Source: JALYNX01 sp044867525 (lineage in GTDB: Bacteria > Actinomycetota > Acidimicrobiia > Spongiisociales > ZC4RG35). From it: a stretch of DNA of 7,895 nucleotides. Positions 1 through 4,699 of this stretch are shown here, piece after piece. The notes beneath the pieces are model-generated. The model was not told the DNA's origin. It saw nothing but the letters and a program-made list of their open reading frames with translations, and searched no databases. The translations under genes were made by a program, and so were the position numbers. The DNA is taken from the NCBI GenBank assembly GCA_044867525.1, contig JBIOVB010000069.1, forward strand, positions 1 to 7,895, given 5' to 3'. Each line of letters opens with the position of its first letter. Positions within the stretch are counted from its first letter, which is position 1.

Positions 1-113
1 ACTCGATCGGCGTCGATCACCCTGATCCCTAACCCGGCCAGAAGCCGCCCAACCTCGCTCTTTCCGGATCCGATCCCGCCCGAGAGCAGCCAACGCCGTT
101 TCCCTGTCTCCAC
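1..113 (-). CDS. coaE: Dephospho-CoA kinase, N-terminal fragment (rest lies beyond window start)
   Basis: This enzyme phosphorylates dephospho-CoA at the ribose 3'-OH with ATP, the last step of coenzyme A synthesis, in the cytoplasm. The visible 37 codons begin METGKRRWLLSGGIGSGKSE and contain the Walker A P-loop GGIGSGKS, followed by a segment ending in VIDADR. That is the usual CoaE order of P-loop and then the ID-AD motif contacting the nucleotide or substrate. I chose the GTG at 113..111 because an in-frame stop lies about 20 nt upstream (134..132) and no other good start precedes the P-loop. There is no spaced Shine-Dalgarno sequence. A TACCGT -10-like box ends 8 nt before the GTG, so the message may be leaderless. 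The gene is divergent from the histidine kinase, with only 24 bp between the starts. Family assignment is from motifs; the C-terminal two thirds are not visible. Confidence 0.85.
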   Translation of the reverse strand, partial: METGKRRWLLSGGIGSGKSEVGRLLAGLGIRVIDADR

Positions 114-121
114 CCTCGTCG

Positions 122-127
122 ACGGTA
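122..127 (-). promoter_or_regulatory. Candidate -10 box (TACCGT) for leaderless coaE transcription
   Basis: TACCGT on the minus strand fits TANNNT and ends 8 nt before the coaE GTG, a spacing that would put transcription start at or next to the start codon. I see no convincing -35. It shares the TA at 126-127 with the opposing -10 box for the kinase gene. A hexamer match this loose can occur by chance. Confidence 0.35.
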
Positions 128-131
128 GCCT
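126..131 (+). promoter_or_regulatory. Candidate -10 box (TAGCCT) for leaderless kinase/regulator transcript
   Basis: TAGCCT fits TANNNT and is followed by exactly 6 nt and then the ATG at 138, the geometry expected for a leaderless mRNA starting on the A of ATG. No Shine-Dalgarno sequence precedes this ATG, which agrees with leaderless translation. No clear -35 is visible. Confidence 0.4.
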
Positions 132-137
132 TTATCC

Positions 138-1640
138 ATGACCGTCACTGCTCCCTGGGAGCGGCGCGTCCATTTCAGCATCGAGGTCGGGCAGTTCATC
201 GCCCTCGTCGTCGCGGTGGTCGTCGATCTGGTGGGCAGCGGCCCGGACCCCCAATCATTGGTCGCGCTCACGGTGGCGACCATCTACGTGATCGCTTCGT
301 CGGCAACCCCGAACGAGTGGTATCACGTTCGATTTGGCGCCGAGACATTCACACTGCTCGGAGCATTCCTCACCGCGGTCGCCATCACTCTCACCGGCGG
401 CCCTTCCAGCCCCTACCTGCTTCTCTCCATGGGCCCGCCGATCTTCGCCACGCTCTACGGGGGGATCCGCAGCGGCCTGATGACCGGTCTCCTCTCCGCC
501 GGCCTCCTGGCCCTGGTCACACTCTCCCAGGGTTTGATCCTCATCGACGCCGCCCCGGCAATGGCCCTCTACCTGGTTTTCGTGCTCCTGGTGGGGGTGA
601 TCCGGAAGCTGCTCGAAGATATCCACCAGCAGGCGGCAGAGCTCGCCATCGAAAAAGAATTCGCCACCCAGCGTCTGGAGAGCCTCGAAGAGATCCACGG
701 GATCCTGGTCCGTCTCTCCCAGGACGTGTCGGCCGGCCGGCTCAATGCTGTCGAGGTCGGCGCCGAGACGCTGGACACCATCCTCACCAGGCTCCCCGGA
801 TCGGCGGGGAAGCTGGCAATCGAAGGCGAGAGCGGGCTGGTGGTGCTGGCGGCGCGTGGCGTCCCCGACCCCGACGGCCATGTCTACGAGGTCCCGATCA
901 CCACTGCAGACTCTTCGGTGGGAATGATGGAGCTGGTGACCCCTGAGCCCCTCGAAGACACCGACCGCCTCGCCGTCGAGGCATACCTCCGACCCTTGGG
1001 CATCGCGTTCGCCAACCTCCAATTGCTCCAGGACATCGCCGGGTCGGCTGTCGCCGAGGAGCGGCTCCGCCTGGCCCGCGAGATGCACGACGACATCGGG
1101 CCCTCCCTGGCATCCCTGGGCCTGGCGCTCGATCTCGCCGGGATGCAAATGGCCCGCGACCCGGAGATGGTGGCCGATCTCAAGGTGTTGCGCTCCAACG
1201 TGACCAAGCTCGTCGAGGACGTGCGGGCAAAGGTGGCCGACCTGCGAAGCACCCCGGGCCCCACCCTCACCGCCCGTGTGCTCCAGGCCAGCGGCGGCTT
1301 CAATGGCGACGGGACGCAGATCGTCGTCGATATCGACGAACGGCGCCCTCCCCGCCCCGCGCTGATCGGGGACCTCACATCGATCGTCACCGAGGCGGTA
1401 CGCAACGCGCACGTACACTCCGGGGCCTCGACGATTCTCGTCTCCGGTCAGATCCACCGCGACTGGGGAAAATGCCAGGTGAAGGACGACGGCAACGGAT
1501 TCGACCCCGAATATGAGCCCGACGGGCATTTTGGCCTACTGGGAATGCGGGAACGTGCCGAAAAGCTTGGAGCAACCATCGATTTCGATTCCGAAGCCGG
1601 GAGAGGGACAACCGTGACTATTGAATGGGGTAACCGATGA
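138..1640 (+). CDS. Membrane sensor histidine kinase, HisKA_3 (NarX/DesK-like) class
   Basis: Autophosphorylating sensor of a two-component pair, 500 aa, placed in the cytoplasmic membrane. Residues about 15-155 hold some six hydrophobic segments. A charged coiled-coil linker follows (about 155-190, LLEDIHQQAAELAIEKEF), then a GAF-like sensory region (about 190-300, weakly supported by eye). The HisKA_3 dimerisation box is EERLRLAREMHDDIGPSLAS, with the phospho-acceptor His at residue 317. The HATPase_c domain shows the N-box with Asn423 (TEAVRNAHVH), the G1 box DDGNGF (450-455) and a GLLGMRERAEKLGA G2 region (466-479), as is typical for partners of NarL-type regulators. The ATG at 138 has no ribosome binding site but lies 6 nt after a -10-like box. 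The stop overlaps the regulator start as ATGA, implying translational coupling. The signal sensed is not evident. Family certain, specific role unknown. Confidence 0.93.
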   Translation: MTVTAPWERRVHFSIEVGQFIALVVAVVVDLVGSGPDPQSLVALTVATIYVIASSATPNEWYHVRFGAETFTLLGAFLTAVAITLTGGPSSPYLLLSMGPPIFATLYGGIRSGLMTGLLSAGLLALVTLSQGLILIDAAPAMALYLVFVLLVGVIRKLLEDIHQQAAELAIEKEFATQRLESLEEIHGILVRLSQDVSAGRLNAVEVGAETLDTILTRLPGSAGKLAIEGESGLVVLAARGVPDPDGHVYEVPITTADSSVGMMELVTPEPLEDTDRLAVEAYLRPLGIAFANLQLLQDIAGSAVAEERLRLAREMHDDIGPSLASLGLALDLAGMQMARDPEMVADLKVLRSNVTKLVEDVRAKVADLRSTPGPTLTARVLQASGGFNGDGTQIVVDIDERRPPRPALIGDLTSIVTEAVRNAHVHSGASTILVSGQIHRDWGKCQVKDDGNGFDPEYEPDGHFGLLGMRERAEKLGATIDFDSEAGRGTTVTIEWGNR

Positions 1641-2275
1641 TCCGCGTCATGATCGCCGACGACCACAAGCTGTTTGCCGAGGGTCTGAGCCAGGCCCTGG
1701 ACTCCCTGCCCGATGCCAGGGTGGTCGGGGTTGTCGATAGCGGGCCCGCTCTCGACGAGGCGCTCGCCTCCCAACCCGCGGAGGTCTCGATCGTGGACAT
1801 CGAAATGCCCGGTGGGGACGGCATAACCACCATCGCCAATCTGGGTCGGAAGACGAAGGCGATCGTGGTGTCGATGTACGCGTCGGATGACCAAAAGGCC
1901 CGGGCCGTGGCCGCCGGCGCCAAGGGCTTTTTCTCCAAGGGAGTCCCTCTCCTCACTCTCGCCGCGGCAGTCCGCGCGGTGGCCGACGGCAAGAACCTGA
2001 TCGAATTGGAGGACCACGAGCGCGACGAGGTCCTCGAGGGCTATAGCCAGGCCCAGCTCGACCCCGGTGCAGCGTCGCTGACAGAGCGGGAGAAGGAGAT
2101 CCTGCAACTGTTGGCGATCGGAGTCTCCGCCACCGACGAGCTAGCCGACCGGCTCTACATCTCGCAGAAGACGGTCAAGAACCACCTGGCCTCGATCTTC
2201 CAGAAGCTGGCCGTCAGCGACCGCACCCAGGCCGCAATCGAGGCGATACGGCTCGGAATCGCCAAACCAAGCTGA
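1637..2275 (+). CDS. NarL/LuxR-family response regulator
   Basis: DNA-binding response regulator of 212 aa, phosphorylated by the kinase it overlaps by 4 bp. The receiver domain (1 to about 120) has the acidic pair Asp8-Asp9, phospho-acceptor Asp54 in VDIEMPGGDG, the conserved Ser79 (VVSMYAS) and Lys101 (FFSKG). The LuxR-type helix-turn-helix occupies about 147-208: SLTEREKEILQLLAIGVS followed by the recognition region ISQKTVKNHLASIFQKL. All catalytic positions are intact, so it should be phosphorylation-responsive. Its stop lies 3 bp before a near-palindromic 19-bp element that recurs before the second pilin gene, making this protein the obvious candidate binder and the pilins its likely targets. 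That link is inference from position only. Confidence 0.95.
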   Translation: MIRVMIADDHKLFAEGLSQALDSLPDARVVGVVDSGPALDEALASQPAEVSIVDIEMPGGDGITTIANLGRKTKAIVVSMYASDDQKARAVAAGAKGFFSKGVPLLTLAAAVRAVADGKNLIELEDHERDEVLEGYSQAQLDPGAASLTEREKEILQLLAIGVSATDELADRLYISQKTVKNHLASIFQKLAVSDRTQAAIEAIRLGIAKPS

Positions 2276-2278
2276 GCA

Positions 2279-2297
2279 GATGGGTCGATAGACCCAT
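2279..2297 (+). promoter_or_regulatory. 19-bp near-palindromic element, copy 1 (candidate operator of pilin 1)
   Basis: GATGGGTCGATAGACCCAT contains perfect 7-bp inverted arms (ATGGGTC and GACCCAT) around a GATA centre. It matches copy 2 at 2531-2549 in 17 of 19 positions. Its end lies 22 bp before a TATCCT -10-like box, so its centre would sit near -43, as for a class II activator site. No T-tract follows, so it is not a good terminator of the regulator gene. The binder is inferred to be the adjacent LuxR-type regulator. Confidence 0.6.
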
Positions 2298-2319
2298 GAT
2301 CGGGCCCGAAGCTCCCCCG

Positions 2320-2325
2320 TATCCT
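2320..2325 (+). promoter_or_regulatory. Candidate -10 box (TATCCT) of pilin 1
   Basis: TATCCT fits TANNNT. The region 17 bp upstream (TGATCG, 2297-2302) is a poor -35 match, consistent with a promoter that needs an activator bound at the 19-bp element. The predicted transcript leader is about 20 nt and carries the strong ribosome binding site at 2340-2345. Confidence 0.4.
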
Positions 2326-2339
2326 GATCTACGAAAGCC

Positions 2340-2345
2340 AGGAGG
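2340..2345 (+). promoter_or_regulatory. Strong ribosome binding site (AGGAGG) that fixes the GTG start of pilin 1
   Basis: AGGAGG followed by a 5-nt spacer and GTG at 2351. The second pilin gene has the same hexamer with the same 5-nt spacer. Most other genes in the window have no recognisable Shine-Dalgarno sequence, so this site both supports the small gene and suggests high translation. Confidence 0.8.
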
Positions 2346-2350
2346 GAATA

Positions 2351-2527
2351 GTGCTTAGGCGCTTGACGACATTGATAAAGGATGAGCGGGGGGCCGCCCT
2401 CGTTGAGTGGGCAATGCTCGTCGTTTTCATCGCCATCGTGGCACTTCTTGCGGTCACCGCTGGGGGCAATGAGATGTCGGAGTCGTACTCCGAAATCTCG
2501 TCTGCTCTCTCGGAAGCGGGACCGTGA
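2351..2527 (+). CDS. Flp-family prepilin, variant with Trp in place of the motif Tyr (pilin 1)
   Basis: Small 58-aa Tad/Flp-type prepilin starting with GTG (MLRRLTTLIKDERG leader). The predicted prepilin peptidase site follows Gly14: G / AALVEW, with Glu19 at mature +5. A hydrophobic assembly helix follows (AMLVVFIAIVALLAV), then a short acidic serine-rich tail ending SSALSEAGP. Flp pilins normally carry Glu-Tyr at mature +5/+6; here it is Glu-Trp, a conservative aromatic change. Over 42 aligned mature-region positions it is identical to the second pilin at about 25. The start is set by AGGAGG 5 nt upstream. It lies downstream of the response regulator and is preceded by its own candidate operator and -10. 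It is probably a second or minor pilin subunit. The tight match to its neighbour makes a chance frame very unlikely. Confidence 0.9.
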   Translation: MLRRLTTLIKDERGAALVEWAMLVVFIAIVALLAVTAGGNEMSESYSEISSALSEAGP

Positions 2528-2530
2528 CTT

Positions 2531-2549
2531 GATGGTTCGGTAGACCCAT
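2531..2549 (+). promoter_or_regulatory. 19-bp near-palindromic element, copy 2 (candidate operator of pilin 2)
   Basis: GATGGTTCGGTAGACCCAT matches copy 1 (2279-2297) in 17 of 19 positions. Inverted arms ATGGTTC and GACCCAT pair at 6 of 7. It begins 3 bp after the pilin 1 stop, just as copy 1 begins 3 bp after the regulator stop. It ends 21 bp before the TAACTT -10 box, against 22 bp for copy 1. Such retained spacing in noncoding DNA suggests a functional binding site. Confidence 0.6.
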
Positions 2550-2576
2550 TGTCACTGGACCGTGAAGGGCTAACTT
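2549..2576 (+). promoter_or_regulatory. Candidate sigma70-type promoter of pilin 2 (TTGTCA - 16 bp - TAACTT)
   Basis: The -35 TTGTCA (2549-2554) matches TTGACA at 5 of 6 positions. The -10 TAACTT (2571-2576) fits TANNNT, with a 16-bp spacer. The predicted start is near 2583, giving a leader of about 37 nt. The 19-bp element overlaps the upstream edge of the -35. This is a better core promoter than that of pilin 1, which suggests the second pilin is the major one. Confidence 0.5.
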
Positions 2577-2608
2577 GCCCAATGTACTGCAAGCCAGTAA
2601 TCCGACCA

Positions 2609-2614
2609 AGGAGG
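2609..2614 (+). promoter_or_regulatory. Strong ribosome binding site (AGGAGG) that fixes the ATG start of pilin 2
   Basis: AGGAGG with a 5-nt spacer before ATG at 2620. It rules out the more upstream in-frame TTG at 2575, which would place the site inside the coding region. Confidence 0.85.
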
Positions 2615-2619
2615 GGTTA

Positions 2620-2796
2620 ATGCTTGCTCTGTGGACCAAGGTAACGAGCTGGACTCAGTCCGAGAAAGGCGCCTCAATGGTTGAGTACGCCCTCCTCGTG
2701 GTGCTGATCGCCATTGTTGCCCTCGTCGCCGTGCAGATCGCCGGTGAGGAGGTCTCGGAGACCTTCAGCGAGGTCAGCTCCGGTCTCGACCAGTAG
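2620..2796 (+). CDS. flp: Flp-family prepilin, canonical (pilin 2, likely major subunit)
   Basis: Type IVb (Tad) prepilin of 58 aa. The leader MLALWTKVTSWTQSEKG ends at Gly17, the predicted prepilin peptidase site. The mature protein begins ASMVEYALL with the canonical Glu22-Tyr23 at +5/+6. A hydrophobic helix (LLVVLIAIVALVAVQIAG) follows, and then the acidic tail EEVSETFSEVSSGLDQ. The mature peptide is about 41 aa, within the usual small Flp size. It would be processed, assembled by the TadB/TadC platform with the ATPase (not in this window), and form an adhesive pilus. The start at 2620 is chosen for its ribosome binding site and normal leader length. A palindrome and terminator follow the stop, so it is the last gene of the plus-strand block. 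Confidence 0.96.
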   Translation: MLALWTKVTSWTQSEKGASMVEYALLVVLIAIVALVAVQIAGEEVSETFSEVSSGLDQ

Positions 2797-2803
2797 TCGA
2801 AAC

Positions 2804-2817
2804 CTCAATCGATTGAG
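2804..2817 (+). repeat. Perfect 14-bp palindrome abutting the pilin terminator
   Basis: CTCAATCGATTGAG is self-complementary over all 14 bases, lies 7 bp after the pilin 2 stop and touches the base of the terminator stem. With no loop it is a poor RNA hairpin. It could be a protein site, an RNA-processing or protective structure, or chance. Confidence 0.6.
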
Positions 2818-2841
2818 AAGGGCCCGCTTGCGGGCCCTTTT
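2818..2841 (+). terminator. Rho-independent terminator of the pilin block
   Basis: Inverted repeat AAGGGCCCGC (2818-2827) and GCGGGCCCTT (2830-2839), a GC-rich stem whose realistic loop is GCTTGC or similar, followed by a T-run (TTTT, then CT). It ends the plus-strand transcript before the convergent MOSC gene. On the minus strand the tract after the stem is T-poor, so it probably works well in one direction only. Confidence 0.9.
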
Positions 2842-2859
2842 CTATTGGGAGGCCGAAGA

Positions 2860-3405
2860 TCACACCTTGGAGATCTCGTCGCCCCGGCGCACCGAGCCCG
2901 GGACCACCACCCTGGCATAGATCCCCCGCATCGACAGATCTCGACCCACCCCGGTGTTGACGAAGCGCAATGCCTCCGCACCGAAGCGACCGGCGAACTT
3001 TGCACACCCCCGGTGCGGGATCTCGGTCACCTCGAGCAGCGCTGAGCCCAGCTGGAGCCTGGCCCCCACGGGGAGGTTCTCCTTGCTCAGGTCTAGGTCA
3101 ACATAGAGCTGATCACCGGCCAGGGCCCAACGGCTGCGCTCCCCGGCAACCAAGTCGATCACTCGTGCATTCATCAGGGTGATCTGGGTGTCCAGGTACT
3201 CCCCACTGGGTTCCCCTCTTTGGTTCCAGTCGTCCCCTACGACGCCGATGCCCGGCTCCAGCACCGCCTCCTCCAATTCCTCTCGAACGTCGACTTCGGG
3301 GCGGCGGACGATCATCTCGACGGTGCCCGAGTCCCTGGGCGAGCCCTGGATGTGCTCCAGGCCCGCCTCCAGGGCTGTGGTGTCTAGGAAATGGGTCGTG
3401 GTCAC
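2860..3405 (-). CDS. MOSC-domain protein
   Basis: Standalone MOSC-domain protein of 181 aa, predicted cytoplasmic, with no signal peptide or membrane segment. MOSC domains occur in molybdenum cofactor sulfurases and in YiiM/YuaD-like small proteins; they are proposed to carry sulfur through a conserved Cys and to bind oxyanions or cofactor. Visible signatures are HRGCAKFAGRFG with the conserved Cys134, the FVN segment at 148-150, and the C-terminal barrel strand RGIYARVVVPGSVRRGDEI. The N-terminal 40 residues are less typical. The GTG start at 3405 is the first good start; it has no Shine-Dalgarno sequence but a TACCTT box 6 nt upstream. It lies 51 bp after the PAS kinase in the same direction. 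No molybdopterin gene is visible nearby, so its substrate and any connection to the pilus are unknown. Confidence 0.85.
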   Translation of the reverse strand: MTTTHFLDTTALEAGLEHIQGSPRDSGTVEMIVRRPEVDVREELEEAVLEPGIGVVGDDWNQRGEPSGEYLDTQITLMNARVIDLVAGERSRWALAGDQLYVDLDLSKENLPVGARLQLGSALLEVTEIPHRGCAKFAGRFGAEALRFVNTGVGRDLSMRGIYARVVVPGSVRRGDEISKV

Positions 3406-3411
3406 CCGAAG

Positions 3412-3417
3412 AAGGTA
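3412..3417 (-). promoter_or_regulatory. Candidate -10 box (TACCTT) for the MOSC gene
   Basis: TACCTT on the minus strand fits TANNNT and is separated from the GTG at 3405 by exactly 6 nt, the same spacing as for the kinase gene at 138. No clear -35 is present. It suggests a leaderless transcript for the MOSC gene, independent of readthrough from the kinase gene upstream. Confidence 0.35.
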
Positions 3418-3456
3418 CTACGGCAGTGGCAAGTGCCCCTCAGCATCTCAGTCCGA

Positions 3457-4656
3457 CTAGGCGAGTTGACCGAGGTCGAGGGGCAGACTGAGCTGGAAGC
3501 GACTCTTGCCATCCTCGTAGCAGTAGTTGAGATCTCCACCCATCAATTGAGCCAGAACCAGCGAGATGTGTAACCCGAGCCCCAAGGACGGGGCCAGACC
3601 TACCGGCTGCACCCCTCGCTCATAGGCGCTGAAGATCTTCGCACGGAACTCCTCGGGTACTCCCACTCCATTGTCGGTCACCACCAGCGATCCCATGGTC
3701 TCATCGGCGCCTACCTCGAGGACGATCACGGGCCCGCCGTACTTCAGTGCGTTGGAGATGAGGTTGCGCACTATCTGGCGTACACGGCCGGGGTCCCCCA
3801 TGCATCGAACCGTCTCCTGAGGGGACGTCACCACCGCACGAGATTCGGCGTCGAGACCTTCCACCACCTGCGCCGTCTGCGCACGCAAGTCGACCGAGAC
3901 CCTGGCCACTTCGAGTTGACCCATGTCGGCTTTGGCGGCCACCAGGAGGTCGTCGACGATGTTGGTCAGGTCATTGCTCTGCTGCACCAGAACCCCCGTC
4001 ATCTCCAAGCGCTCCTCTGCGCTGAGATCCGATTCCTCCTGCAGGAGTCCGGCGAAACCGACTATCGAGGCCAGCGGGGTCCTGATCTCGTGGGAAACCG
4101 AAGCAATGAGCTGGTCCTTCGACTCGACCAAGAGCTGTTTGGCGTCGAGGATTTGTTTCAACTCGCGCTGCGCGGAGCGCAGGTCGGTGACGTCGAGGTC
4201 GACGATCACGATCCGATCCCATAACGCCTGATCGCCATCGACCGGTGCGCTCCAATGCGAGCGCACGATCACTTGACCGAAGACCGTGGGTGCGGTGTGC
4301 TCCCGGACGATCGAGGTGTGCCGGAAGAACGGGGCGGTGAACTGCTGGATCAAGGTCTCGTAGAGGTCGGGGTAGAGGTCCTTGGAGAACTGACGGTCAT
4401 GCAGATCGGGGGTGTCCGGCGAGAGGATGGATCCATAGAGCCGATCCCATTCCGGGCTGGCGGCGATGGCCCGGGGAAGGCTCAGGCACTGTTCGAAGAG
4501 TGCGTCGTCGCCCAGGAGGAGGGCGCGGACCTCTTCACCGCTCATCCCCGAGAAGCGCTCGATGATCGGGTTGTAGTCGGCGACCAGGACCGGGACCGGC
4601 ACCGCAGAAACCATGAGACCGAATTCGGTGAATCTGGGGGCTTCCCAGGTCATCAT
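3457..4656 (-). CDS. Soluble PAS-domain sensor histidine kinase
   Basis: Classical HisKA/HATPase_c histidine kinase of 399 aa without membrane segments, so probably cytoplasmic. An N-terminal PAS-like region spans about 12-160 (LMVSAVPVPVLVADYNPIIE, ending in the IVDLDVTDLRSAQRELK exit motif). The H-box is KDQLIASVSHEIRTPLASIV with phospho-acceptor His189. In the ATPase domain are the N-box Asn302 (NLISNALKYGG), G1 DNGVGV (329-333 region) and G2 LGLGLHIS (358-365). The open frame extends upstream to 4827, but that would overlap the preceding gene by more than 120 bp, and those residues are low-complexity Arg/Ser. I therefore chose the ATG at 4656 (MMTWEAPRFT); the ATG at 4653 is equally possible. 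No response regulator follows it in this window. It is 43 bp downstream of the GT-C-like gene, possibly in the same transcript. Confidence 0.92.
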   Translation of the reverse strand: MMTWEAPRFTEFGLMVSAVPVPVLVADYNPIIERFSGMSGEEVRALLLGDDALFEQCLSLPRAIAASPEWDRLYGSILSPDTPDLHDRQFSKDLYPDLYETLIQQFTAPFFRHTSIVREHTAPTVFGQVIVRSHWSAPVDGDQALWDRIVIVDLDVTDLRSAQRELKQILDAKQLLVESKDQLIASVSHEIRTPLASIVGFAGLLQEESDLSAEERLEMTGVLVQQSNDLTNIVDDLLVAAKADMGQLEVARVSVDLRAQTAQVVEGLDAESRAVVTSPQETVRCMGDPGRVRQIVRNLISNALKYGGPVIVLEVGADETMGSLVVTDNGVGVPEEFRAKIFSAYERGVQPVGLAPSLGLGLHISLVLAQLMGGDLNYCYEDGKSRFQLSLPLDLGQLA

Positions 4657-4699
4657 GCGAGGAATATCGGCACCGTGTCGCGGTCCCTTGATCTCGGCT

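Noticed and set aside
29..283. 84-codon minus-strand frame beginning within the kinase gene
   Set aside because: It lies in a different frame from the CoaE P-loop sequence, which is the real minus-strand reading at 1-113.
255..1529. 424-codon open frame on the minus strand
   Set aside because: It is antisense to the clearly real sensor kinase, its composition is Gly/Asp/His/Glu-rich without hydrophobic cores, and it has no recognisable motif.
2281..2296. TGGGTC-GATA-GACCCA as a terminator after the regulator gene
   Set aside because: The stem is short, no T-run follows, and a second copy recurs at the equivalent promoter position of the next gene, which fits an operator better.
2575..2619. 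Upstream TTG start for pilin 2
   Set aside because: It would add 15 residues to the leader and bury the strong ribosome binding site inside the coding region.
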